NCBI RefSeq assembly: GCF_019048865.1
Contig: NZ_CP077604.1
Span: 1,984,001 to 2,048,000 of the forward strand
Source: Aquihabitans sp. G128
GTDB taxonomy: Bacteria; Actinomycetota; Acidimicrobiia; Acidimicrobiales; Iamiaceae
Direction: 5' to 3'
Length of the DNA stretch: 64,000 nt
Below, one piece after another: positions 45,662 to 54,452 of this stretch; the first letter of the stretch is position 1; every line of letters starts with the position of its first letter. Position numbers and translations under genes: made by a program. The notes beneath the pieces were generated by a model, which was not told where the DNA came from, searched no databases, and saw nothing but the letters and a program-made list of their open reading frames with translations.

Positions 45662-46732
45662 TCAGTCGGCGAAGGTGAGCACGGCCCGGTTGAGCCCGCC
45701 GCCGTGCATGGCGTCGAGCGCCTCCTGCACCTGCTCGGGCTGGTAGGTGGCCGACACCAGCTCGTCGAGCTTGAGCTTGCCGGCCTTGTAGAGCTCGATG
45801 AACAGCGGGATGTCGTGGTGCGGGCGGGCCGAGCCGTAGCGGCAGCCCATGATCGACTTGTCGTTGTAGAGCGTGTTCACCATGAAGCTGGCCTCGCTGC
45901 CGAACTTCGGCACGCCCAGCAGCACCGCGCTGCCGCCCCAGTCGAGGAGGTCGATCGACTGGCGGATGAGCGCCGGGTGGCCCACGCACTCGAACGCGTA
46001 GTCGACGCCGTTGGGCAGGATCGCCTTGACCGCCTCGGCCGTGTCGACGTCGGGGCCGGCGGCGATGAAGTGGGTGGCGCCGAACTGCAGGGCGGCCGCC
46101 TCCTTGGCCGGGTTGGCATCGACGGCGATGATCGTCCCGCAGTTCGAGAGCGCCAGGCCCTGCAGCACGCTGAGGCCGATGCCGCCGATGCCGATCACCA
46201 TGGCCGACTGGCCGATCCGGGGCTTGGCCCGGTTGAGCACCGCGCCCGTGCCGGTGAGCACGGCGCAGCCGATGAAGCAGGCCGACGCGAACGGCACGTC
46301 CTTGTCGATCACCACGGCCTGGGTCTCGGTCACCACGGTGTGCTCGGCGAACACGCCGGCGTTGGCGAACTGGAACGCCTTCTCGCCGCCGACGGTGAAC
46401 GGCGCCTTGAGCCGCCCGGCGTTGACCCGGCAGAACGTGGCCTGGCCCCGGTCGCACGCGCCGCACTGCCCGCAGTTGCCCAGCGTGGTGAGCACCACGT
46501 GGTCGCCGACCTTGACCGTCGACACGCCGGCCCCGATCTGCTCGACCACGCCCGCCCCCTCGTGGCCCATCACCGCCGGCGTCGGGAACGGGATCGTCCC
46601 GTTCACCACGCTCACGTCCGAGTGGCAGAGCCCCGCCGCGTGGATCCGCACCCGCACCTCGTTCGCCCGCAGGTCCCGCACCTCCACATCCGTGCGAACC
46701 TCCAGCTCACCAGTCCAAACGATGGCTTTCAC
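45662..46732 (-). CDS. Zinc-dependent alcohol dehydrogenase (MDR family)
   Basis: A 356-residue medium-chain dehydrogenase. Catalytic zinc ligands are in AAGLCHSDVS (Cys36, His37) and MGHEGAGVVE (about 60). The structural zinc site is the four cysteines of GNCGQCGACDRGQATFC near 86-100. The NAD-binding motif is IGIGGIGLSVLQGLAL near 178. It oxidises a primary or secondary alcohol to an aldehyde or ketone. The aldehyde dehydrogenase lies upstream on the same strand, separated by the H1 element, whose end supplies this gene's GAGTGAGGA ribosome site. GTG start. Confidence 0.9.
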   Translation of the reverse strand: MKAIVWTGELEVRTDVEVRDLRANEVRVRIHAAGLCHSDVSVVNGTIPFPTPAVMGHEGAGVVEQIGAGVSTVKVGDHVVLTTLGNCGQCGACDRGQATFCRVNAGRLKAPFTVGGEKAFQFANAGVFAEHTVVTETQAVVIDKDVPFASACFIGCAVLTGTGAVLNRAKPRIGQSAMVIGIGGIGLSVLQGLALSNCGTIIAVDANPAKEAAALQFGATHFIAAGPDVDTAEAVKAILPNGVDYAFECVGHPALIRQSIDLLDWGGSAVLLGVPKFGSEASFMVNTLYNDKSIMGCRYGSARPHHDIPLFIELYKAGKLKLDELVSATYQPEQVQEALDAMHGGGLNRAVLTFAD

Positions 46733-46740
46733 GTTTTCAT

Positions 46741-46906
46741 CCTCACTCGTTCGCTGCGCTCACTCCGTTCGGATGAGCGGTCTTGCCCGGCTGACGCCGT
46801 ACGTCCTCTGTCGGGCCACCGGCTTCGCCGCCGGCCCCGAGCGTCGTGGGGGGGCTCCGCAAGCTCCGCCCCCCCACACCCCCGAGCTCGCTTCGCTCGA
46901 AGGTCA
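46741..46906 (+). repeat. Dispersed hairpin element H, copy 1
   Basis: This is an ordered set of blocks: CTCACTCGTTCGCTGCGCTC, CACTCCGTTC, a variable middle, a GC hairpin with arms GGGGGGGC and GCCCCCCC around CTCCGCAAGCTCC, then GAGCTCGCTTCGCTCG and AAGGTCA. The same blocks occur in inverted orientation at 61354-61525. It fills nearly the whole gap between the two dehydrogenase genes. Confidence 0.8.
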
Positions 46907-46917
46907 AGCCCTACCGA

Positions 46918-48373
46918 TCAAGCGCTCCAAACTATCGATTGCATCTCGGAGTAGGCGTGGAGGCCCCAGACGCCGCCGTCTCGGCCGACGCCGCTGTACT
47001 TGAAGCCACCGAAGGCGGCCTCGTGGTTGCGCTGGAGCGTGTTGATGCCGATGTTGCCGGCGCGGAGCAGCTTGGCCACGGCCATGGCCCGGCCGCTGTC
47101 GGCGGAGAAGACGTAGTCGTAGAGGCCGTAGGGGCTGTCGTTGGCGATGGCGATCGCCTCGTCCTCGGTGTCGAAGGGGATCACCGTGATGACGGGGCCG
47201 AAGGCCTCCTCGCGGGCGACGGTCATCTCGTTGGTGGCGTCGACCACGAGGGTGGGCGCCACGTAGAAGCCGGAGTCGATCTCGGGGCGCTTGCCGCCGA
47301 CGGCGAGGGTGGCGCCCTCGTCGGTGGCGGTGCGGATGAGGGCCTCGACGCGGTCCCGGTGGGCTTCGGTGATGACCGGGCCGATCACGGTGTCGCGCTT
47401 CGAGCGGGTCGCCCACCTTGAGGTGCGGCGCCATGCCCGAGAGCTTGCCGACCAGCTCGTCGTAGACGCCGCGCTGCACGACGATCCGGGTGGGCGAGGT
47501 GCAGATCTGGCCGGAGTGGAAGGTCCAGGTGCTGCTCACGTTCGAGATGACGTTCTTCAGGTCGGCGTCGTCGAAGACGATGGCCGCCCCCTTGCCGCCC
47601 AGCTCGAGCAGCAGGCGCTTCATCTGCTTGCCGCCCACCTCGGCGATGCGGCAGCCGACGCCGGTGGAGCCGGTGAAGGAGATCATGTCGACGTCGGGCG
47701 AGGTGGTGATGGCCTCGGCGGCCTCGACCGTGCTGGCCGAGACGACGTTGACCACGCCGGCCGGGAACCCGGCCTCCTCGAACAGCTCGCCCATGCGGAT
47801 CACCGCGAGCGGGTCCTGCACCGGCGGCTTGACCACCACGGTGTTGCCCATGGCGAGCGCCGGCGCGACCTTGCCGGCCATGTTGGTGACCGGGAAGTTG
47901 TAGGCGGCCAGCGCGGCGACCACGCCGACGGGAGCGCGGTGCTCGACGCCACCGATGATGCCGCCGGGGGCCAGCGCCGTGGACGGCATGACCGCCGGGG
48001 GCAGCGCCACCAGGTTCGACTCGGGCTGGGCGTAGCGGCGGAAGCGGGCGGAGACCTGCGGGACCTGCATGGTCTTGGCCACCCGCATGGTGGCGCCGGT
48101 CTCGGCCTGCACGAGCGGGACCAGCTCGTCGCGGTGGGCGTCCCACACGTCGGCGAAGCGGCCGAGCAGCGCGCACCGCTCCTCCATCGAGGTGCGCTGC
48201 CACCCGTCGAAGGCGTCCTTGGCGGCCCGGCAGGCGTCCTGGGCCTGCTGCACGGTGGCGTCCGGCGCGCTCCCGACGACCTGCTCGGTCGACGGGTTCA
48301 CGATGTCGTAGCGGGCATCGGTCGCCACGTGCTCGCCGCCGATCAACAGGCGGTAGGTGCGTTCGTCGGTCAC
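46918..48373 (-). pseudogene. NAD-dependent aldehyde dehydrogenase, frameshifted
   Basis: Residues 1-325 (ERTYRLLIGGEHV, FTGSTGVG near 228, ELGGKGAAIVFDDAD near 255, catalytic Cys in HSGQICTSP near 293) continue in another frame from about 47395 (DTVIGPVITEAHRDRVEALI to the end, with EEAFGPVITVI and NTLQRNHEAAFGGFKYSG). The full product would be about 485 residues, normal for the family. One base is missing within GAAGCGCGACACC. A KstR-like box 11 bp upstream suggests control with steroid side-chain genes. Confidence 0.82.
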
Positions 48374-48383
48374 GTCGGCGAAC

Positions 48384-48397
48384 TGTAACGCGTTCTA
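48384..48397. promoter_or_regulatory. KstR-like operator (aldehyde dehydrogenase)
   Basis: TGTAACGCGTTCTA fits the mycobacterial KstR pattern TNNAAC-N2-GTTNNA at all fixed positions. It is flanked by AACT and AGTT, extending the inverted repeat to 20 bp. It sits 11 bp upstream of the start codon. Confidence 0.65.
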
Positions 48398-48573
48398 GTT
48401 CGGCCCACGCGGGCGCAGGACCGGCGACGGTGGTGCCGCCAGTTCGTGCTGCACGACCGCCCCCCGACGTGACCAGGAGCGGCGCTACGGGTACACCCGC
48501 TCGGGCGCTGAGGGCGGCCACGAACGAGGTGCTCCTTCGCCATCGGTTGCGGAACGGTGGCAACCTCAGGCCC

Positions 48574-49146
48574 ATGGCCGAGGACGGCGCCAGGCCCGAG
48601 CCCGAAGGATCCCCACCCAGGACCGCAGCAGCCCGGCCCCGCTACGAGGTGCAGGAGCTGCGTGGTGACCATGCCGCTGCGGTCCTTGCCTTCGAGCGAG
48701 AGAACCGCAGCTACTTCGCAGCGTCGGTGACCGATCGCGGCGATGACTACTTCGCGGAGTACGCCGAGCGCCACGCCAAGCTCCTGGAGCAGCAAGCAGC
48801 CGGGCACGGTGCCTTCCATGTGCTGGTCGGCGTGGATGGGGAGATCCTGGGGCGCATCAACCTGTACGACATCGCCGACGGAAGCGCCGATGTCGGGTAC
48901 CGGATGGCCGAGCGGGTGGCCGGTGCTGGCGTCGCGACCACGGCGCTGCGACAGCTGTGCGTGATCGCCGCCGATCGCCACGGCCTCCGGCTGCTGCGTG
49001 CCAAGACCTCCGACCTCAACGTCGCGCCGAGCCGAGTGCTCATGAACGCCGGCTTCGCTCCTGTCGAGCGGACCGAGGTGGCCGGCCGGCCCGGCACCTC
49101 GTACGAACGACGCTTGACCCCTCACCCTCCACCGCCAGACCGCTAG
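48574..49146 (+). CDS. GNAT acetyltransferase (RimJ/RimL type)
   Basis: This 190-residue protein has the ribosomal-protein/alanine acetyltransferase layout: ENRSYFAASVTDRGDDYF near 42, GRINLYDIADGSADVGYRMAE near 91, the acetyl-CoA loop GAGVATTALRQL near 116, and SRVLMNAGFAPVER near 155. The substrate is unknown. The ATG was chosen after a weak ribosome site; upstream in-frame sequence is low-quality. The codon usage is slightly less GC-extreme than in its neighbours. Confidence 0.8.
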   Translation: MAEDGARPEPEGSPPRTAAARPRYEVQELRGDHAAAVLAFERENRSYFAASVTDRGDDYFAEYAERHAKLLEQQAAGHGAFHVLVGVDGEILGRINLYDIADGSADVGYRMAERVAGAGVATTALRQLCVIAADRHGLRLLRAKTSDLNVAPSRVLMNAGFAPVERTEVAGRPGTSYERRLTPHPPPPDR

Positions 49147-49191
49147 GCGGACGCCCGGTTCGCGGTTGTGCTCCTGCCGCCGTCGTGCAAC

Positions 49192-49211
49192 ACTGAACCA
49201 CATGGTTCAGT
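49192..49211. promoter_or_regulatory. ArsR-type operator overlapping its own start
   Basis: ACTGAACCA and TGGTTCAGT are perfect 9-bp inverted repeats around CA. The ATG of the ArsR gene lies inside, pointing to autorepression of the two-gene operon. Confidence 0.75.
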
Positions 49212-49558
49212 ATCGGAGCGCGAGGCTCGACACCTGCTTCGCAGCGCTGGCGGACGCCACGCGGCGGGGGGTGCTCGAGCAGCTCGGCCGCGAGCAGGCT
49301 TCGATCTCGGACCTCGCCGATCGCTTCCACATGTCCCCCACGGGCATGGGGAAGCACGTGCGCATCCTCGAGCAGGCCGGGCTCGTCGCCACCGAGAAGG
49401 TCGGTCGCGTCCGCACCTGCCGCATCGGGGACCGCCGCCTCGCCGAGGTGACCGAGTGGATCGACCAGTACCAGCGGCGATGGGACGCCCGCTTCGGCGA
49501 GCTCGACCACGTCATCGAAGACCTCAAGCACAAGGAGCAGGCACATGGACACGAGTAG
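49202..49558 (+). CDS. ArsR family transcriptional regulator
   Basis: A 118-residue winged-helix repressor. It opens LDTCFAALADATRRGVLEQL and continues ASISDLADRFHMSPTGMGKHVRILEQAGLV, the canonical ArsR helix-turn-helix (about residues 34-63). No metal-binding cysteine pair was seen. It pairs with the downstream SRPBCC gene, overlapping it by 14 bases; this pairing is common and usually reports small organic ligands rather than metals. The ATG lies within the palindrome. Confidence 0.9.
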   Translation: MVQYRSARLDTCFAALADATRRGVLEQLGREQASISDLADRFHMSPTGMGKHVRILEQAGLVATEKVGRVRTCRIGDRRLAEVTEWIDQYQRRWDARFGELDHVIEDLKHKEQAHGHE

Positions 49559-50057
49559 TCGAGATCGGGCCGCCGCAGCGGGGAGCAGCACGCAGGTCGA
49601 GCGGGTGTCGGATCGCGAGGTCGTCGTCACGCGGTCGTTCGACGCTCCGGCCCGCCTGGTCTTCGAGGCGTGGTCGAACCCCGACCTCTTCCGACGCTGG
49701 TGGGTGCCGAGGTCCATGGGGATGGTGCTGGACTCCTGCGAGATGGACGTCCGCACGGGTGGCACCTACCGCCTCGGCTTCAGCGGTGGCATGGACTTCT
49801 TCGGCACCTACCTCGAGGTGACGCCGCCGTCGCGCATCGTCTGGACGAACGACGAAGGTGGTGAGGAGTCCTCCGTCACCACGGTCACCCTGACCGAGGA
49901 AGACGGCAGGACGGTGGTCGTCGTGCGCGAGCGGTACCCCTCGAAGGAAGCGCTCGACGCCGAGGGCGGAGGCGCCTCCGAGGCGATGCACGAGACCTTC
50001 GGCCAGCTGGACGAGTTGCTCGTCGAGCTCGCTTCGGGGTCGCACCCAGCGCCCTGA
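49545..50057 (+). CDS. SRPBCC (AHSA1-like) ligand-binding protein
   Basis: A 170-residue START/Bet v1-like protein. VVVTRSFDAPARLVFEAWSN is near residue 26, FRRWWVPRSMGM near 48, and LDELLVELA at the C-terminus. These are AHSA1-type SRPBCC features forming a deep hydrophobic pocket. It is co-translated with ArsR and probably binds or modifies the compound sensed by it. No catalytic residue can be named. Confidence 0.88.
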   Translation: MDTSSRDRAAAAGSSTQVERVSDREVVVTRSFDAPARLVFEAWSNPDLFRRWWVPRSMGMVLDSCEMDVRTGGTYRLGFSGGMDFFGTYLEVTPPSRIVWTNDEGGEESSVTTVTLTEEDGRTVVVVRERYPSKEALDAEGGGASEAMHETFGQLDELLVELASGSHPAP

Positions 50058-50115
50058 GCGGTGGCCTCGCTCCGTCGCCAGGAGGATGGAGCAATCCGGA
50101 AACCACCTGTTGTGA

Positions 50116-50131
50116 TCGAACGTGTGTTCGA
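50116..50131. promoter_or_regulatory. LexA (SOS) box
   Basis: TCGAACGTGTGTTCGA is a perfect inverted repeat matching the Gram-positive SOS box CGAAC-N4-GTTCG at every fixed base. It lies 14 bp upstream of the HNH gene's ATG. Confidence 0.88.
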
Positions 50132-50145
50132 GTACGATGCCATCC

Positions 50146-51800
50146 ATGACCCGAACGGAGGAGTTGCGGACCCAGACCTTGGCGCTGGTCCGCGCTCTGG
50201 ATCCGGAGCGGATGAGCGGCGCTGACGCCGCCGCTGTGGTGCAGGACCTCGCGGTCATCGAGAAGGCGGCGGCCACCGGGCGGATGTTCGCTGCCATGCG
50301 GGTGGCGAAGACCGACGCATGGCGGGGCCAGGGCCACGCCTCGGCGGCCGACTGGTTGGCCGCCCAGGCCGGGATCACGGTGCGGGAGGCCAACGCCCAG
50401 TTGGGCACCGCCGCGAAGGCCGACCGGTTGGGCAAGACCAAGGACCAGATGCGGTCCGGCAAGCTCTCCCCCGACCAGGCGGCCGCCGTGGCCGATGCCG
50501 CCACGGCGGACCCGGACGCCGAGGACTCCCTGTCGATGCGGCGGCCAACGACACCACCGCCAAGCTCAAGGACGAGGCCGCGCGGGTCAAGGCCGCCGCC
50601 ACGGACTCGGCCACGCGGGAGCGGCGCATCCGGGCCGAACGGTCGGTGCGCACCCGCACCGACCGTGACGGAGCCTTCTGCCTCAACCTCCGCGGGCCGG
50701 CGGCCGACGGCGTGCGCCTGTTGTCCCTGTTGCGGCCCTACGAGGAGCAGGCCTTCCGCACCGGCCGGACCGACGGCATCCGGGACACCTTCGAGAACCG
50801 CTCGTACGACGCCTTCCAGGCCTTCCTCGCCGACCTCCAGGCCAGCAGCGCGAGCGCCGACCGGCCGGCTCCGGCGTCGGGCTCACGCCCGGCGCAGCCG
50901 GCCGCCACGGGTTCGGCGGCACCGGGCTCGGCCGCATCCGCCTCGACGGGGCCTGACCCTGCAGCGCCGCCGGAGTCGGCTGCGTCGGGGGCGTCGGTCC
51001 GTGGCCGAACGGGGGCTGACGCGCCAACGCCGCCGCTGGCCTCCGCGGAGCCGGCGGCGCCAGACCCGATGGCCAGCGCTGCTGCGCCGCCCGGACCCGG
51101 TGCGCACGGTCGCCAGCACGCGGCGCCCGCTCGTGTCGGCACGGGCGATCGACCGGCCGGGCCGGTGCGGGCCCGACCGCCGGGCGGCAACAACGTGAAG
51201 GTGATCGTGCGGATCGACCACTCAGCGCTGGTGCGAGGCCACACCGTGGCTGGCGAGACCTGCGAGGTGGCGGGCGTTGGACCGATCTCCGCCGGTGCCG
51301 TCCGCGAGCTGCTGCGGGACGATCCGTTCCTCGCCGCCGTCGTCACCAAGGGGCGGGACGTGGTCACCGTCGCCCACCTCGGCCGAGGGCTGAACGCCCA
51401 CCAGCGCACGGCCATCGAGGCCTTGGGCCTGCGGTGCGCCAACCGGGCCTGCAACCGGACCGTCGCCCTCCAGATCGACCACCGGGTGCCCTACGCCCAG
51501 GTGCCCGAGACCCGGCTCGACAACCAGGACCCGCTCTGTCCGGACTGCCACCGCCGCAAGACCCACCACGGCTGGCACCTCGAGCCCGGCACCGGACCGC
51601 GCCGCTTCCTGCCGCCCGATGAGCCGCCGGGTCGGCAGAGCCTCCGGCGAACCGAGCAGGGCACCGGACCGCTCAGGGATCCGCGGAGCCGGCCAGCGGC
51701 GGGTCGGACCGACCAGGGCACCGGGTCGCCCGAGGTCGGTGAGCGCGCCGACAGTGCCCTGCGACCCCGGCCCGGAACGCACCAACCCTCCCTGCTGTAG
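50146..51800 (+). pseudogene. DUF222/HNH endonuclease (13E12 repeat family), frameshifted, SOS-controlled
   Basis: The N-terminal DUF222 part (TRTEELRTQTLALVRALDPE to SPDQAAAVADAATADPDAED) and the remainder (AANDTTAKLKDEAARVKAAA, then an HNH domain) are in two frames meeting near 50533, where a base seems missing. The HNH domain near the C-terminus shows CANRACNR, LQIDHRVPYAQVPETRLDNQ and LCPDCHRRKTHHG. A long Ala/Pro/Ser linker separates the domains. Mycobacterial 13E12 genes are LexA-regulated and the perfect SOS box here agrees. The TAG stop falls in the loop of the first array-G hairpin. Confidence 0.82.
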
Positions 51801-52090
51801 CGCCAGGGGGGGTCGGTGGACGAGCTGCGGTGGGGCTCGACCTGGCGGCTGCGATCCCGGCCGGGGACGGGCCAACCCTCCCCGCTGGGCCCGAGGGAAG
51901 GTGCGTGGACGTGCTGCGGTCCGGACTCGGCTCGGCGGGACGCACCCCAGGCCCGGAACGCACCGACCCTCCCTGCTGTAGCGCGAGGGAAGGTCGGTGG
52001 ACGAGCTGCGGTCGGGCTCGGCCCGGCGAGACGCACCCCAGGCCCGGAACGCACCGACCCTCCCTGCGGTTGTGCGAGGGAGGGTCGGTG
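51782..52090. repeat. Tandem palindrome array G (four units, 90-91 bp period)
   Basis: Four stem-loops start near 51782, 51872, 51961 and 52052. The best copies have arms CACCGACCCTCCCT and AGGGAAGGTCGGTG. Spacers of about 52 bp repeat GGACGAGCTGCGGT and AGGCCCGGAACG. The first unit overlaps the HNH stop codon. The array lies in the convergent gap before the amidohydrolase; 52091-52166 shows nothing further. Confidence 0.85.
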
Positions 52091-52166
52091 GACGAGCTGC
52101 GGTGGCGTCTTGACCCGGTGCCGCATCCGCCGGCGGCTCGAATCGGTGGGCAGGCCGGGCCGGCGG

Positions 52167-53372
52167 CTACTTGTCGAAGTCGAGGTCGAGCAGCTTGATG
52201 GCGTTGCCGCGCACCAGCTTGTAGATGACGTCCTCGGGGAGGTCGCCCATCAGCTTCTCGCCCACGGTCTTGGAGTGCGGCCAGGTGGAGTCCGAGTGGG
52301 GGTAGTCGGTCTCGAAGCAGATGTTGTTGACGCCGCACTTCTCGATGTTCTCGAGGCCGTACACGTCGTCGAAGAAGCAGCCGTAGATCTGGCGGTAGTA
52401 GTAGGTGCTCGGCGGCTCGGGGACCTTGTCACCGAAGCCGCCCCACGCCCGGTTCTCCTCCCAGACGTTGTCGGCCCGCTCGAGGATGTACGGGATCCAG
52501 CCGATCTGGCCCTCGGAGTAGACGATCTTGAGGTCGGGCAGGCGGGCCAGCCAGCCGGAGAACATCCAGTCGGTGAGCGAGCTCATGGCGTTGCCGAAGG
52601 TGAGCGTGGAGCCCACCGCAGCGGGGGCGTCGGCCGAGGTCGACGGCATCTTCGACGACGAGCCGATGTGCATGTTGATGGTGGTGCCGGTCTCGGCGCA
52701 GGCCCGGAAGAAGGGCTCCCAGTAGTCGCCGTGGATCGACGGCAGGCCGAGGTAGGGCGGGATCTCGCTGAAGCACACGGCCCGCACGCCGCGGGCGGCG
52801 TTGCGGTACACCTCGGCGGCGGCCAGGTCGGCGTCCCAGAGGTGGGTGATGGTGAGCGGGATGAGGCGGCCGCCGGAGTCGCCGCACCACTCCTCGACCA
52901 TCCAGTCGTTGTAGGCCTTCACGCACAGGTCCGACAGGACCTTGTCCTGGGCCTCCATGAACACCTGGCCGCAGAAGCGGGGGAACGAGGGGAAGCACAT
53001 CTGGGCGTCGGTCCAGTTGGCGTCCATGTCCTCGATGCGGGCCTTGGGGTCCCAGCAGCCCTTGCGCATCTCCTCGTAGGTGATGCCGGTGACCTTCACC
53101 TCGTCGCGGCTGAAGCCGGCGGCGGCCGAGAGCCGGGTCTGCGGGGTGCGCTTGTCCTCGTAGAGCCACCAGTCGCACAGCTCGCCGTCGTCGGACGGCT
53201 CGTAGCTGAACACGCCGCCCACGAACTGCATGGTGCCGCGCTCCTGGATGGTGCGGGGCCCGACGTCGTGGTACTTGGCGGGCAGGCGGTCGAGCCACAC
53301 CCGGCCGTGCTCGATCACGTGGTCGTCGACCGAGATGATCTTCGGGAAGGTGCTCTCCACGGTGTCTTCCAT
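52167..53372 (-). CDS. Amidohydrolase family 2 metal-dependent hydrolase
   Basis: A 401-residue TIM-barrel hydrolase. It has the N-terminal SVDDHVIEHGRVW (metal-site D-x-H region), IPLTITHLWD near 175, NMHIGSSSKMPS near 235 and FETDYPHSDSTWPHS near 350, which carries the conserved aspartate. Related proteins act as hydrolases or decarboxylases in catabolic clusters, and homologues are frequent in steroid- and aromatic-degrading actinobacteria. The perfect 8-3-8 operator 20 bp upstream places it in the same regulon as the ring-degradation genes. Confidence 0.85.
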   Translation of the reverse strand: MEDTVESTFPKIISVDDHVIEHGRVWLDRLPAKYHDVGPRTIQERGTMQFVGGVFSYEPSDDGELCDWWLYEDKRTPQTRLSAAAGFSRDEVKVTGITYEEMRKGCWDPKARIEDMDANWTDAQMCFPSFPRFCGQVFMEAQDKVLSDLCVKAYNDWMVEEWCGDSGGRLIPLTITHLWDADLAAAEVYRNAARGVRAVCFSEIPPYLGLPSIHGDYWEPFFRACAETGTTINMHIGSSSKMPSTSADAPAAVGSTLTFGNAMSSLTDWMFSGWLARLPDLKIVYSEGQIGWIPYILERADNVWEENRAWGGFGDKVPEPPSTYYYRQIYGCFFDDVYGLENIEKCGVNNICFETDYPHSDSTWPHSKTVGEKLMGDLPEDVIYKLVRGNAIKLLDLDFDK

Positions 53373-53392
53373 GCTGGGGATCCTATTCGGTG

Positions 53393-53411
53393 ATCTGACG
53401 GACCGTCAGAT
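53393..53411. promoter_or_regulatory. TetR-type operator site 8 (amidohydrolase), perfect
   Basis: ATCTGACG-GAC-CGTCAGAT is a perfect palindrome (nine pairs around one base). It lies 20 bp upstream of the amidohydrolase start. Confidence 0.85.
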
Positions 53412-53488
53412 GTGCGGGTGCGGCCGTGCGGGTGGGTGGGTTGAGGCGAGGGCTCGCGCGGGGCCGGTAGGCCGGCCGGTCGCGCGGG

Positions 53489-54277
53489 CTACCAGAGCTG
53501 GTCCGTGTACTGGTCGGTGCCGGGGACGGTGGCGCGGAAGGGGGCGACGAGGACGAACTCGCCGAGGCCGGCCTCGGCGAAGCGCCGGCCGAGGGGGCCG
53601 AAGGTGTCGTCCCAGGTGGCGGGCAGGTCGGCGTCGACGAACCACAGCTGGCAGAAGCGGTTCTCGGCGGAGTCGGCCTTGACCCCCGCGGCGGCGTCGC
53701 TCGGCAGCGGGATGGCGGTCAGCTCGGCGCCGACCACGCCCAGGAGGGGCTGGTCGCGGAACCAGGCGTCGACGTCGTCGAGCGAGGTGCCGGCGGTGGG
53801 CTCGCCGATGACCACCACCACGTAGGGCGACCGGTGGTCGAGGGCCAGCTCCACCGGCACGCCGTCGGGCTCCTCGAACTCGGTGCGGAACTTGTACATG
53901 AGCGTGTGGATGTGCTCCCGCTCCTCGAACATGCGGTCGTGCTCGTGGAGCCACTGCACCTGGGCGCTCCCCCACTGCATCCACTGGCCGAAGCCGCCGG
54001 CCAGGACCCAGTAGAGGGCGAGGTAGGAGCCGCTGGTGGGATCGGGGATCACCGGCGAGTCGGCCGGGTAGCGGAGCGCCTTGAGGTCTTTGGTGGCCAC
54101 GAAGCGGGCCCCGCTGATGTTCCAGGCGCCGATCATGCAGCCGGCGTAGAAGTGGTCCCGCTCGTACCAGCGGTTGTAGGCCACCTCGTGGCCCTTGTGG
54201 GGCTCGACGATGGTGACGAGGGCGCCACCCAGCCGGACCGGCCGCTCGGTCGTCTTGCCGCTGCCCAGATCCTGCAC
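53489..54277 (-). CDS. EthD/dimeric alpha-beta barrel-like protein of unknown function
   Basis: A 262-residue protein that appears to hold two ferredoxin-like halves: VTIVEPHKGHEVAYNRWYERDHFY near 20 and, in the second half, RFCQLWFVDADLPATWDDTFG near 205. HxxxYNxWYxxDH is reminiscent of EthD-type barrels. No enzymatic motif was recognised. GTG with GGGGACC upstream was preferred to a far upstream start. A KstR-like palindrome 68 bp upstream suggests a role in steroid metabolism. The gene ends 78 bp from the amidohydrolase operator. Confidence 0.72.
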   Translation of the reverse strand: MQDLGSGKTTERPVRLGGALVTIVEPHKGHEVAYNRWYERDHFYAGCMIGAWNISGARFVATKDLKALRYPADSPVIPDPTSGSYLALYWVLAGGFGQWMQWGSAQVQWLHEHDRMFEEREHIHTLMYKFRTEFEEPDGVPVELALDHRSPYVVVVIGEPTAGTSLDDVDAWFRDQPLLGVVGAELTAIPLPSDAAAGVKADSAENRFCQLWFVDADLPATWDDTFGPLGRRFAEAGLGEFVLVAPFRATVPGTDQYTDQLW

Positions 54278-54344
54278 GCGTGGTCCCCTTGCGTCGTGTG
54301 GTCGATGCCGCGTGCTCGTGCCGCCGACCTGCCGACGACGACCA

Positions 54345-54366
54345 AAACGAGAACACGTTCTCGTTT
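54345..54366. promoter_or_regulatory. KstR-like operator (EthD-like gene)
   Basis: Perfect 10-bp arms AAACGAGAAC and GTTCTCGTTT flank AC, with the KstR core AGAACACGTTCT at the centre. It lies between divergent genes and may serve either. Confidence 0.75.
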
Positions 54367-54452
54367 CAGTGTGCCACGCGATCGCGGGCGACGCGCCATC
54401 ACCGAGCGCCGCGCCCGGCGCCGGCCGCAGGGGCCGTGGATACGCTCGGCGG

